Shown here: one piece after another, positions 25,301-34,023 of the stretch
How the letters are laid out: every line of letters begins with the position of its first letter
Position numbering within the stretch: the stretch's first letter is position 1
From: Rheinheimera sp. MM224
GTDB taxonomy: Bacteria > Pseudomonadota > Gammaproteobacteria > Enterobacterales > Alteromonadaceae
DNA length: 64,000 nt
Direction of reading: 5' to 3'
Assembly (NCBI RefSeq): GCF_947090785.1
Contig: NZ_OX352320.1
Span: 1,674,001 to 1,738,000 of the forward strand
Position numbers and translations under genes: made by a program
The notes under the pieces: generated by a model
What the model was told of the DNA's origin: nothing
The model's database searches: none
The model's input: the letters and a program-made list of their open reading frames with translations, nothing else

Positions 25301-28060
25301 TTAACTCACCAATTCCTTATCCGTGTTGCTAAAGATAGCGTACTGGTTTTTGCCTGAGTGTTTGGCCTGGTACATGGCGATATCGGCTTGTCTTATTAGG
25401 GTTGCGTCATCCACAGCTTTTTTCTGCGGGTAAAAGGTAATACCAATGCTGGCACTGACTCTGGCTTGCTGTGTATGCAAATCAAAAGGTTTGCTGGCAC
25501 TATGAAGTAAACGTTCAATCAGAGGAATACAATCTGCCTCGCAGGGTAATTCAGTTAACAAGGCAATAAATTCATCACCACCCAACCTGGCGAGTGTATC
25601 ATTTTCCCTCATCACGCAACGCATCCGGTTTGCCAACTCAACTAACAGATAATCACCTGCTTCGTGACCCAGGCTGTCATTAACAGCCTTAAATCCGTCA
25701 ATATCAATAAATATAACGGCCATCAGCTGTTTTCTGCGTTTAGCCAGAGCCATGTTTTGTGCAATCCTGTCTTTGAGCAGCAACCTGTTAGGTAAGCCGG
25801 TCAACGCATCAAAATGCGCAATAAAACGTAGTTTATCTTCCTGAGCTTTCTGCACTGTAATATCGGAAAACAAAGCGACATAATGCAGAGCTTGATGTTG
25901 CACATCCTTTACCACAGAGATGGTTAAAGCCAATAACATAGATTCGCCATTTTTGCGTTTACTTTGTATTTCACCTTCCCAGTATCCAGCCCGGCTTAGT
26001 TTTTGCCATAACGATTCGAAATACAACTTATCCGATTGCGATGAACCCAAAAGTGCCAGATGGCAGCCCAGTGCTTCGGTTTCTGTGTAACCTGTAATAC
26101 GGCTAAAAGAATGGTTTAAATCCAGAATAGTGCCACTGGCGTCGGTAATAAAAATACCTTCACGGGCCTGAACAAACACACTTGCGGCCAGCTCTTGCTT
26201 CATCTGCGCATGATGCCGCTCCGAAATATCCAGTTGTGAGCCAATAACTTCAGTGACCCGGCCTTTTTCGTCTCTCAGTGCGCAAAGTTGATTTTCGATA
26301 CAGATCTGTTGGTTGTTTTCCTGTGGCTCGTCAGCGTATAAGCTTGAATTGGCTAAATTACGCAGCAAGGTGCAGCTGTATTTCAGTACACCTGGGTAAC
26401 CTGCACCTGCCCAGTCGATAAACTTCTGTGCAATGATCTGTTGATTATCCGGATGCACAGACAGGTTCCACCAGTTTGCCATTCGCATGATTTCCATCGA
26501 GCTTTTCAGATACATGGTAAAGCAATTGGGACTGATGTAATTCAGCCGCATCGTCTCTGGATCGAATGCATAAATGACCGAGGGACTACGCTCAATCAAT
26601 TGATCCAGTCGCTTAAAACTTCTTTGCAGACGATTTTCAATCCAATAGCGGCGGCTAACATCAGTTCCTAGTAACACAAAGTCAGAACCATTTTCAGGCG
26701 CACCAGGCAAACGAAACAGATCGGAGTCCAGATACAGCTCTTTGCCGTTTGCCAGCTGGATTTTCAGGCTAAGCACCATAGCCTCTTTGGAGTGCTCCAG
26801 GAGCCGCTGCATAGCCGATTGCAGAGTCTCTTTTTGACTTGGATCCGCCAGCAAGTCTATCAATAATTGCCCCTGCAGATTTTGAGCTGGGATATGCAGA
26901 AGTTTGAGCGCATTGTCATTAAAATGCACAATACGACCTTGTAGATCTAAGCCAAATAACAGCACATGAACTGTATTGTTCAGTACTGTACTCATCTGTG
27001 TTTTTTGCAGCATCAAGCTTTGGTTTAACTGCTGTAATTTGTCATTCATCAGGCTTTGCCGGGCATTTTTATGCCGAAATACGATATACAAAGTTAAAAG
27101 CAACAGCAGTAACAGTACCACGGACAAAAGTGTTCCTCTGTGATCACTCCAGCTGTGCATAAAACTCTGGGCGCCGCCCGCCTGATAAGGTGCCAAGGCA
27201 AGTGCCTGCACGCTGTGCTCTACAGACTGGTAATCCGCCGCTGCACCAAAGGCCTCAGTAAATCCTCTAGCTCTGGCCTCAGTTTCCCAGCGAAGTAAAG
27301 CAGCCATCATGCGGCTGACTATGACCTGTGGTACTGCAGGCATCACCAGTAAAGGTCTGTCCGGGTAGAGGCGGGTTGAGCTTTGAAAAGGTAATTCAGC
27401 TAGTTGCTGAAGGTTCAGCAGCTTTATTTCATCTTTGGTAATAACGCCTTGTTGTGTCAGTTTTTCGACTGCGCCGCTGCGGACGAAGCCTATATCGGCC
27501 TGTTGATTTTTTACCGCTGCAATCACAGCTTGATCCGAAGTGAGGTGGTGTATTAACTCTGCTGGCAAACTAATACCTAGTTGCTGAAGTTCCCTGAGTT
27601 GAGCTACGTAACCAAGCAATGAAGTAGGGCCAGTCGTGGCAATTTTCGCCTGAGTGATAGCTTTCATATCACAAAGTGGATTGGACCCCAGACAAAATAT
27701 AACCCCACCAGATAAATCAAATTGGCCAGCTTCTGTCAGCATAACCTGACTCAGTAGAGGCAATCGCAGCTTGCCTGTGGAGCGCAGATGCAGGTAGTGG
27801 TATGGGTCGGTCAGCAAGAAATCAGTTTGAGTTTGAATGTCTGCCAGATCCAGATTGGTGGGCTCAATAAAGACCAGTTGCACTTCAGCAGGTGCCAGCT
27901 GAGTGATGAGAAAGTGATACAAAGGCGCGTAGTGCAGCTGGGTTTCATGGTCAGTGTTGTGTGCCAGTACGCCAAAGCGGATCGGGGATGTTACAACTTG
28001 AGCTGATACTTGTATAGCAGCACAATAGAGTACAATCAGGCAATACAGAGCGCGTTTCAT
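25301..28060 (-). CDS. PhnD-like sensor, PAS and GGDEF diguanylate cyclase
   Basis: The 919-residue protein starts with a signal peptide and a PhnD-type periplasmic binding domain (about residues 25-285). A membrane segment follows near residues 310-330, then three PAS regions (about 350-475, 490-620, 625-745) and a GGDEF domain. The active site reads RLGGDEFIALL and is preceded by an RxxD inhibitory site (MRENDTLARL), so it should be an active cyclase with product feedback. The periplasmic domain probably senses a small anion or other ligand. Its ATG overlaps the stop of the substrate-binding protein gene (ATGA), so the two are translated together. Confidence 0.92.
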   Translation of the reverse strand: MKRALYCLIVLYCAAIQVSAQVVTSPIRFGVLAHNTDHETQLHYAPLYHFLITQLAPAEVQLVFIEPTNLDLADIQTQTDFLLTDPYHYLHLRSTGKLRLPLLSQVMLTEAGQFDLSGGVIFCLGSNPLCDMKAITQAKIATTGPTSLLGYVAQLRELQQLGISLPAELIHHLTSDQAVIAAVKNQQADIGFVRSGAVEKLTQQGVITKDEIKLLNLQQLAELPFQSSTRLYPDRPLLVMPAVPQVIVSRMMAALLRWETEARARGFTEAFGAAADYQSVEHSVQALALAPYQAGGAQSFMHSWSDHRGTLLSVVLLLLLLLTLYIVFRHKNARQSLMNDKLQQLNQSLMLQKTQMSTVLNNTVHVLLFGLDLQGRIVHFNDNALKLLHIPAQNLQGQLLIDLLADPSQKETLQSAMQRLLEHSKEAMVLSLKIQLANGKELYLDSDLFRLPGAPENGSDFVLLGTDVSRRYWIENRLQRSFKRLDQLIERSPSVIYAFDPETMRLNYISPNCFTMYLKSSMEIMRMANWWNLSVHPDNQQIIAQKFIDWAGAGYPGVLKYSCTLLRNLANSSLYADEPQENNQQICIENQLCALRDEKGRVTEVIGSQLDISERHHAQMKQELAASVFVQAREGIFITDASGTILDLNHSFSRITGYTETEALGCHLALLGSSQSDKLYFESLWQKLSRAGYWEGEIQSKRKNGESMLLALTISVVKDVQHQALHYVALFSDITVQKAQEDKLRFIAHFDALTGLPNRLLLKDRIAQNMALAKRRKQLMAVIFIDIDGFKAVNDSLGHEAGDYLLVELANRMRCVMRENDTLARLGGDEFIALLTELPCEADCIPLIERLLHSASKPFDLHTQQARVSASIGITFYPQKKAVDDATLIRQADIAMYQAKHSGKNQYAIFSNTDKELVS

Positions 28061-29103
28061 GACAGCAGCACCAATTGTCGAAGCGCAGCCGTATCAAATA
28101 AATTTGCGCTGTATTCGTACTGCAAATGCTGCTCTGCGGCAGGCATAAAAGCGACTAGTTGCTGCATCGAGTTATGTAAAGTGCCGGACTCACACAGCAG
28201 TGACATATTCTGCGCTGCTGTAGGAAAGTCCACACTGGCAAAGTAACTATGGGTTTCACTTAAAGTGAGATTGCGCCACAGTGCAGTGCGCCGCATGCTG
28301 TCCCCGGCAAATAGCCTCAGTTGCTGCAATCCAAGGTAATAACTATTAAGTAAACGCGTCGGTATGTCGTTCAGCCAGTCAATCCTGTCGGTTCGTACCG
28401 CCAGCACCTGAAACATTTGCGGAGTACACTGGCGTCCGTCAAACAGCCGTTTTGCGCCTGTACGTTCTATATAGTGTGACACTGGAGGAGAGTTGATAGC
28501 TGCGTCAATCTGACCATTTTCCCATGCCATCAGTTGTTTGAGTTGTGGCAAGTATGCGATTTCGACATCTTTTCGGGTCAGACCTACATCGACAAGATAA
28601 TGTTCAAGTAATAATTCAGCGGCCGCACGTGGCTCCAGCGCAATAATTTTTCCTTTGAGATCTGCGGCTCTGCTGAACTCCGGGCGGGATAATAAGGTAT
28701 GGGCACCGCAGGAGTTCGCTAGTACCAGTATGATTTGTAATGGAATACCAGCCGCGAGACAGAGCAGCACTTCATCTAACGCAAGAGTCGCTGCATCTAA
28801 TTCTCCGGACATCATGGCGTTTACCACCGCATCGGCAGATCTGCTGCTTCTGAGCGTTACACCTGCGGGTAATAAATTGAAATGTTCGCTCAGATAAAAG
28901 GCTTCGTGACCCGGGTGTTGATAAACTCCAAGGCTAAAAGCTTTGTTTCTGCCGCATGCCGAAGCTGCTGTTATGAGCAAAGGAGTTGCCACGCACAGTT
29001 GTAAAAACTGACGGCGTGTCAATTTGTATGCGTTCCCCATAGTATTTTGCAATCCTTGCAACTCAATGGTTGCTAAATCAAATCCAGCCCGAACAGCAGA
29101 CAT
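28057..29103 (-). CDS. NMT1/THI5-like substrate-binding protein, probable Tat/lipoprotein export
   Basis: About 348 residues. A twin-arginine-like signal, LTRRQFLQLC followed by a hydrophobic stretch ending ITAASAC, suggests Tat export and perhaps lipidation. The rest matches ABC-type binding proteins of the NMT1/SsuA class (FSLGVYQHPGHEAFYL, then ALDEVLLCLAAGIPLQIILV and LKGKIIALE). No ABC permease or ATPase is nearby; the next gene is the PhnD-GGDEF sensor, overlapping by 4 bases. The start at 29103 has AAGGA seven bases upstream; ATG at 29040 would begin directly at the Tat signal and is a good alternative. Confidence 0.8.
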   Translation of the reverse strand: MSAVRAGFDLATIELQGLQNTMGNAYKLTRRQFLQLCVATPLLITAASACGRNKAFSLGVYQHPGHEAFYLSEHFNLLPAGVTLRSSRSADAVVNAMMSGELDAATLALDEVLLCLAAGIPLQIILVLANSCGAHTLLSRPEFSRAADLKGKIIALEPRAAAELLLEHYLVDVGLTRKDVEIAYLPQLKQLMAWENGQIDAAINSPPVSHYIERTGAKRLFDGRQCTPQMFQVLAVRTDRIDWLNDIPTRLLNSYYLGLQQLRLFAGDSMRRTALWRNLTLSETHSYFASVDFPTAAQNMSLLCESGTLHNSMQQLVAFMPAAEQHLQYEYSANLFDTAALRQLVLLS

Positions 29104-29120
29104 CCCTTGTTCCTTAGGCT

Positions 29121-30461
29121 TCAGGCTGGTGCGGAACCCGATACTTTTACATCCTGCCGTGAAAATACAATGCCACTTAAACATAACACTGTGATAAACA
29201 GCACTGCGTTAGCTGGTGCCTGTAAGTTAAAATCGACCAGGTTGTGGATTAACATATGGACAATAGCCACAGAACAACCAAAGGCTATGCCTCTGCTTAG
29301 TTTATTCTGTTTTACCCTCATCGTTTTCAGGTTCAGCCAAAGTAACCACAGCAGCCATACTCCCAGCATCAGTGTGACTGGCAGGCCAAGCTCAATAGCA
29401 AATTGCAGGTATTCGTTGTGTGCGTGATCATAAAACCCATGGTAATGACCTGGCTGGTAGGCTGGAAATACGGTATAAAAACTCCCCCCACCATGACCAA
29501 ACCAGGGCGCGTCATGCAGTATTGGCAGGCTATCCAATACCACTTCATCTCGTGTTTCGGAAGCGAATGAGGTGTCCTCATAGCGCTGTTGTAGTTTTTC
29601 TATGCCAAAAATTGATCCTATTGCGATCATGTCAAACACAAAAATACTGATCACCAGAGGTTTGAGTAGCGCAGGTTTATTTTTGTAAAACCAGATGGCA
29701 TACAAAGAGATGACCAATAACGCGGTGAAAAAAGCAGCATTCCCCATACGTGAACGACTCAACACCAGACCAACGACCATAATGATGAGTGCAAGACGCA
29801 GCAATATTTTCGTGCTGAGTAAAGATTCCAGCAAGGTTCGGCTGATCGTTCGCCAGTTCCACTGCATAGCCCGGCTGGATAATTCTGCCATCAGTAAACC
29901 CAGGCCTAATGCCAGAGCCAGAGCCAGATAGTTGGCAAAATGATTTTGGTAAACAAAAGAACCACGGGCTCTGTTGCCTTCGATAACGCCAAAAATGGGC
30001 GAGATCTCTATGCCTTGTAAATTCAGTATAGAGCCATAAGTGGCCTGAAACACACCACTGGCGACCACGACGTAACACAGCAGCTTTAACTCTCTGTCGG
30101 TGCGGAAATAACCGGTGATCAGCCAGGCAAATAGGGCATAAAACAGGGTTTTAAACCACAGAATTTCAGTTTGATTTGGATCTACTGTGCTAAGCCAGAT
30201 AAAGGGGGACCACAGCTGAGCGCCAAGCACCAGTAGCACCAGCATAAAAGGTAACAGAGACCAATAGTGCCAGCGGCCTGTAAACCATGGGGATCGTCCC
30301 AGATAGACACAAAGCAAATGCAGGCTGAAGATAACCGCAATCAGCAGTTCAAGGATAGTCCATGCCCAGGGCCTGTTGCTGGCCAGCGGGATAGGGGACC
30401 AAAGTAGCGTAAAACAACACAAGACCCGGATCATAGTGAATAACAGTTGTGGTGAAGTCAT
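29121..30461 (-). CDS. O-antigen ligase/polymerase family membrane protein (WaaL/Wzy type)
   Basis: About 446 residues with ten or more hydrophobic segments and the large periplasmic loop of the Wzy_C family. Within it, PWFGHGGGSFYTVFPAYQPG and the following HAHNEYLQFAIELG carry the conserved Gly and the H/N-E motif of ligases. It may transfer or polymerise a polysaccharide, or glycosylate a protein as PglL-type ligases do. ATG at 30461 is chosen close to the first membrane segment; ATG at 30494 is possible. It lies between a secreted Gly/Ala-rich protein gene and the substrate-binding protein gene. Confidence 0.82.
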   Translation of the reverse strand: MTSPQLLFTMIRVLCCFTLLWSPIPLASNRPWAWTILELLIAVIFSLHLLCVYLGRSPWFTGRWHYWSLLPFMLVLLVLGAQLWSPFIWLSTVDPNQTEILWFKTLFYALFAWLITGYFRTDRELKLLCYVVVASGVFQATYGSILNLQGIEISPIFGVIEGNRARGSFVYQNHFANYLALALALGLGLLMAELSSRAMQWNWRTISRTLLESLLSTKILLRLALIIMVVGLVLSRSRMGNAAFFTALLVISLYAIWFYKNKPALLKPLVISIFVFDMIAIGSIFGIEKLQQRYEDTSFASETRDEVVLDSLPILHDAPWFGHGGGSFYTVFPAYQPGHYHGFYDHAHNEYLQFAIELGLPVTLMLGVWLLWLLWLNLKTMRVKQNKLSRGIAFGCSVAIVHMLIHNLVDFNLQAPANAVLFITVLCLSGIVFSRQDVKVSGSAPA

Positions 30462-30522
30462 CGGGTAACGCTTTCCATTTCGCGCAGCTCCCATGGGTAC
30501 TCAGAACTAGTGCTAAAAGTAC

Positions 30523-30542
30523 TGAGGGCCCGCAGGCCCTCA
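30523..30542. terminator. GC-rich hairpin between the Gly/Ala-rich gene and the ligase gene
   Basis: Arms TGAGGGCC and GGCCCTCA are perfect over 8 bp with a 4-base loop. On the minus strand it is followed only by AGTACTTTTAG, a weak tail, so it may be a partial terminator that makes the secreted-protein mRNA more abundant than the downstream genes. Confidence 0.5.
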
Positions 30543-30557
30543 TTTTATTGAACAGCT

Positions 30558-31082
30558 TTAGTTACCAGAGGCTGTACCGCCGCCACCACCTGAACCACCA
30601 CCAAAACCAGCGCCACCAGGAGCACCAGCTGTGCCTGTGCCGGCACCAGTTCCGGCACCTTCAGCACCAGGACCTGCAGCAGTGGCCAAAGCAACAGCAT
30701 CCACATTAACCCCTGGAGTTGCAGCAGCGATGGCTGTGATGGTATCTGCAGACATGCCAGCTGCAGCAGCTGCAGCAGCAACTGCACTGACAGCCGCGTC
30801 ATCTAACAAGGCTGCCGCTTCAAAAGCAGCCTGCAACAGTGTTTCCCTGGTTGCATCATCTGGCGCAGCTTCGAGAATTTGCTGAAGTTCTGTTTTGATC
30901 ACTGCCAGAGCCTGAGTCTCAGCTTCAAGTTCTGTCATATTCTGTGCCTGGTTCTGAGCAACCAGCGTTTGATATTGTTCAACAACAGCTTTAACCGATG
31001 CTACATCCTGAGCTAATACCGGAGTTGAAGTGAATACCGCGGCTGCAAACAGAGCGGCAGCGAGAGTAGTGGTTTTCTTCAT
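30558..31082 (-). CDS. Secreted Ala/Gly-rich protein of unknown function
   Basis: This 174-residue protein is not one I recognise. A signal peptide ends at VLAQ (cleavage near residue 25). A helical Gln/Glu/Ala-rich region to about residue 85 follows, then an Ala-rich helix (VSAVAAAAAAAGMSADT), then a low-complexity Gly/Ala/Thr tail of about 40 residues ending GGGSGGGGGTASGN. There is no transmembrane anchor or known sorting signal. It lies between lapD and an O-antigen-ligase-like gene, which suggests a surface or matrix protein. The ribosome site is AAGGAT and the gene is followed by a GC-rich hairpin. Confidence 0.75.
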   Translation of the reverse strand: MKKTTTLAAALFAAAVFTSTPVLAQDVASVKAVVEQYQTLVAQNQAQNMTELEAETQALAVIKTELQQILEAAPDDATRETLLQAAFEAAALLDDAAVSAVAAAAAAAGMSADTITAIAAATPGVNVDAVALATAAGPGAEGAGTGAGTGTAGAPGGAGFGGGSGGGGGTASGN

Positions 31083-31100
31083 ACCTGTAATCCTTGTTGG

Positions 31101-33128
31101 TTAATATTTAGGCGAATGAAGCAAGTCTAAGTTAATGAATGCTTGTGTCAAGATAGATTTTTTCACCTGTACATTCACCTTCTGTGGTGCAAGTAACCAA
31201 TTGCCCTGAACTGCGTTGACGCCAGCGGCAAAACAATTATCCATCACTTGTTCACATTCAATGTGAGGAGCAAGCACCTTGATCCCTATACCGTGACTGA
31301 TTTGACATAAGGTTTTTATAAAAAACTGGTTATCCTGATCACTCAATGCAGTGGTGTAAGCACCGTCAATTTTTACGTAGTCGACATTCAGCCCCTGCAG
31401 GTATTTAAAGGTCGTCATACTGGCGCCAAACCGTTCGATACAGACTTTGCACTTGTTGCGTTTAATGATATCCATCAGGGCTTTGGTTTCGTCCGGCGCT
31501 TTTAAAATTGAATATTCAGAGACTTCAAACACCAGACGAACTTTGCCAGCCAATTGTTGCAGTTCTTTGTCGAGCCACTGCAAAAATAATGTCGATCCTA
31601 CAGCCCCTTGTGACAAGTTAATGGCGTAGATATGGCTGGTTTCTTCCTGAACTTGTTTCAGAATAAAATTGATCACCTGTTGATCCAGCTGCAAGGACAG
31701 CCCTTGTTGTTCAGCCATAGCATAGGTTTCTGCAGTAGACAATTGGGAGTGTAGGTAATAAAACCGGACAAAGGTTTCAATGTATTCAATGGATTTATCC
31801 GCATTTACTACAGGTTGTGCCCAGAGTTCAAAATGATGGTTTTGGATCAAATCTTTAATCACGGCATGCCATGCCATGCGGCCTTCTGGCTTAATCAGCA
31901 TGCTTTCATCTTTGACCAGCAAGGGTAAGTCTGGCTGCTGCACACGCTGAATAATGGCGCTGTCCAGCGTAGACAAGCAGTGATGCAGATTATCTTCAGG
32001 TTCGACTTCCATCAGTGCAACTGAGGCGAAGCCATTGGGGAAAAACACACTGTCCAATTGCTTCAGTTTAGAGCTCAATTGACGAACTTGTTTTTCCAAA
32101 GGTTCTGCACTGGCTTGACTTAAAAAGATAAAGTCGCTGCCGCCAAGACGGAATAACTGATTATTGGCTGAATGCTCCAGCGCTTCCCTGAACTCTTTTA
32201 CCGCCAGTAAAATATACTGGTCAGCCGCTTCAAAGCCTTGACGCTGGTGTACATCGGTCAGCGAATGCAAACTCATCATGCCGATATGCAAATGCAGGTC
32301 GTGCGCTTTTTGCTCATTTTTTTCTGCGGTAAAACGTTGTTCCAGTAATCGTCTGTTGCCAAGGCCTGTCAGCAAATCAGTGAATACTTTCACTTTCAGC
32401 TCATCGGCTTGCAGACTAAGTGATTTAAAACTGCGCTGAATATTGGCGACCATCGCATTCATGGCTTTGACCACAGAGCGAAGATCCGTAGTGAAGGGCA
32501 GTTTATCCAGCTGCAAAAAGTTCTTTTTGCCCACTTCCTGCGCCTGCATTTCAATTTGCCGCAGAGGTTTCAGAACAGCAAAGACAATCAGCTGTATAAG
32601 CAGCACGCTTAACAAGGTGATCAGGGCTATGCTGTAGAAACTTTGTTTGGCTTGTTGCCACAGTGTTTTGTAGGCAATACCCGGATTGGATTGGATAGAT
32701 AAAACACCTGCGACCATCCAGCCGTTATTTACCTCGCTACTTTGCATTGGCGGATCCAGCGGGAACAAAGACACAAACCATTCTGGTACTTCATCGTACT
32801 CAATAGGGTTTTGCCGTTTGATTTTTATCTCGTCTTTGCTGGTTTTAAACTCCAGCTCGGCGTAATAACCAGAATCAAAAATAGCGCTGACCATAGTTTG
32901 CGCTATCACCAGATCCGGGTCGTCCATATAAGCCGACATCGATAAACCTAAGCTGGTCGCTGCATCCTGAGCGTGAGATTTCATTTGGGTGTTCAGATAG
33001 TGCTGTGTACTTTGCACTGAGATATACAAACTGAACGAAAAGGTAAACACCGCCACCAGCACAATGAGCATGTGCAGTTGCGCTCTTAACGATATACCGG
33101 GGAGTCTCCCCAAAAGCTTATGGGCCAT
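31101..33128 (-). CDS. lapD: LapD-type c-di-GMP receptor (degenerate GGDEF-EAL)
   Basis: The 675-residue inner-membrane protein has a transmembrane segment near residues 15-40, a periplasmic LapD/MoxY-type domain (about 42-160), and a second segment near 165-190. A HAMP linker, a degenerate GGDEF domain (LGGSDF) and a degenerate EAL domain (IETFVRF in place of EAL; IERFGAS in place of DDFGTG) follow. Such proteins bind c-di-GMP through the EAL fold and then sequester the periplasmic protease LapG, protecting surface adhesins. Its partner lapG is immediately upstream, 5 bases away, which makes the assignment strong. Confidence 0.92.
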   Translation of the reverse strand: MAHKLLGRLPGISLRAQLHMLIVLVAVFTFSFSLYISVQSTQHYLNTQMKSHAQDAATSLGLSMSAYMDDPDLVIAQTMVSAIFDSGYYAELEFKTSKDEIKIKRQNPIEYDEVPEWFVSLFPLDPPMQSSEVNNGWMVAGVLSIQSNPGIAYKTLWQQAKQSFYSIALITLLSVLLIQLIVFAVLKPLRQIEMQAQEVGKKNFLQLDKLPFTTDLRSVVKAMNAMVANIQRSFKSLSLQADELKVKVFTDLLTGLGNRRLLEQRFTAEKNEQKAHDLHLHIGMMSLHSLTDVHQRQGFEAADQYILLAVKEFREALEHSANNQLFRLGGSDFIFLSQASAEPLEKQVRQLSSKLKQLDSVFFPNGFASVALMEVEPEDNLHHCLSTLDSAIIQRVQQPDLPLLVKDESMLIKPEGRMAWHAVIKDLIQNHHFELWAQPVVNADKSIEYIETFVRFYYLHSQLSTAETYAMAEQQGLSLQLDQQVINFILKQVQEETSHIYAINLSQGAVGSTLFLQWLDKELQQLAGKVRLVFEVSEYSILKAPDETKALMDIIKRNKCKVCIERFGASMTTFKYLQGLNVDYVKIDGAYTTALSDQDNQFFIKTLCQISHGIGIKVLAPHIECEQVMDNCFAAGVNAVQGNWLLAPQKVNVQVKKSILTQAFINLDLLHSPKY

Positions 33129-33133
33129 AACAG

Positions 33134-33787
33134 TTACATTCCCTTCTCAATTCGGTTCAGCAAGTCCTGCCAGTTTGAACCCCCTGTCTTGCCTTCAACT
33201 TTACGTCCCAATCCCTGTGCTTTTGCAAGCCATAACCCTTCAGCGTTAAAGCCGTAGATAGGTTTGAGATCAGGTCTTCGGGTTGCCGGCTGGACTTTCT
33301 TAATCAGATTATCCAGAACCAGGGGTACAGAATTTTCACTCTCCATGTAAATCAGCACCATATGAGGCTCATTTACTGACATTGCTCTGACATACATGAT
33401 CCGCAGCTTGCTATCAGGTACACCCATAGCTCGCAGAGATACATATTTAGCTATAGCAAAATCTTCGCAGTCGCCAGCTGCGGTTCCAAGCGTCTCTAGT
33501 GGTGTGGCCCAATAATCCGTCTGTCCCCAATGTCCCAGATCAGATTGAAAAGTGATCTGATCATTAAAGAACTGATTGACCTTATTGACCCGCACCCAGT
33601 CCGACTCTGACTGACCTTCCTGTAGTAAATCACGCCATTGTCTGACCCTGCTAAGCGCCGGATCACCATATTTACTACGAATACTTTCCAGTACTTTTGG
33701 CTCAAATACAGCTGCCAGATAATCGGCGTTGCCAAAAATAGAGACAGAAAAAGACAGCAGCACTACAACCGCATACCTGCGTAGCAT
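33134..33787 (-). CDS. lapG: LapG-type periplasmic cysteine protease (transglutaminase-like)
   Basis: The 217-residue protein has an N-terminal signal segment (MLRRYAVVVLLSFSVSIFG) and a bacterial transglutaminase-like cysteine proteinase domain. The catalytic triad is visible as Cys107 (TAAGDCEDFAIAKY), His142 (NEPHMVLIY) and Asp159 (LVLDN). LapG cuts the N-terminal region of RTX-type adhesins when c-di-GMP is low; LapD holds it back when c-di-GMP is high. No adhesin substrate is in the window. ATG at 33787 follows GGGAGG at short spacing; an in-frame ATG at 33811 lies inside the upstream tandem repeat. Confidence 0.9.
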   Translation of the reverse strand: MLRRYAVVVLLSFSVSIFGNADYLAAVFEPKVLESIRSKYGDPALSRVRQWRDLLQEGQSESDWVRVNKVNQFFNDQITFQSDLGHWGQTDYWATPLETLGTAAGDCEDFAIAKYVSLRAMGVPDSKLRIMYVRAMSVNEPHMVLIYMESENSVPLVLDNLIKKVQPATRRPDLKPIYGFNAEGLWLAKAQGLGRKVEGKTGGSNWQDLLNRIEKGM

Positions 33788-33803
33788 AAACCTCCCGGTA
33801 TCA

Positions 33804-34023
33804 CCTGACATGCGGCCACCATTAGATGTGAGTCAAGCAAACTTCCATGACTATACAGTACAGTCTTGCCCATCCAATCCGTTTCCCAGAGCGTTTTAAA
33901 ACAGATGTGTTGCGCCTGACATGCGGCCATCATTAGCTCAGAGTCAAGCAAATTTCCATAACTATACAGTCCTGCCTTATCTATCCGGTCCGTTTCCCTG
34001 AGCGTTTTAAAACAGATGTGTTG
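33804..34023. repeat. Tandem duplication, two units of about 110 bp, upstream of lapG
   Basis: Unit 1 (33804-33914) and unit 2 (33915-34023) both start CCTGACATGCGGCC and share AGAGTCAAGCAAA-like and GAGCGTTTTAAAACAGATGTG blocks, with scattered changes and a small gap. Each holds the 10-bp palindrome GTTTTAAAAC. The inner boundary falls at the alternative lapG start (ATGTCAGG on the minus strand). It probably carries the lapG promoter in duplicate. Confidence 0.85.

Noticed and set aside
33763..33951. 62-codon minus-strand frame across the lapG-proximal repeat
   Set aside because: It repeats a short peptide only because the DNA is duplicated, overlaps the lapG 5' end in another frame and lacks a ribosome site.
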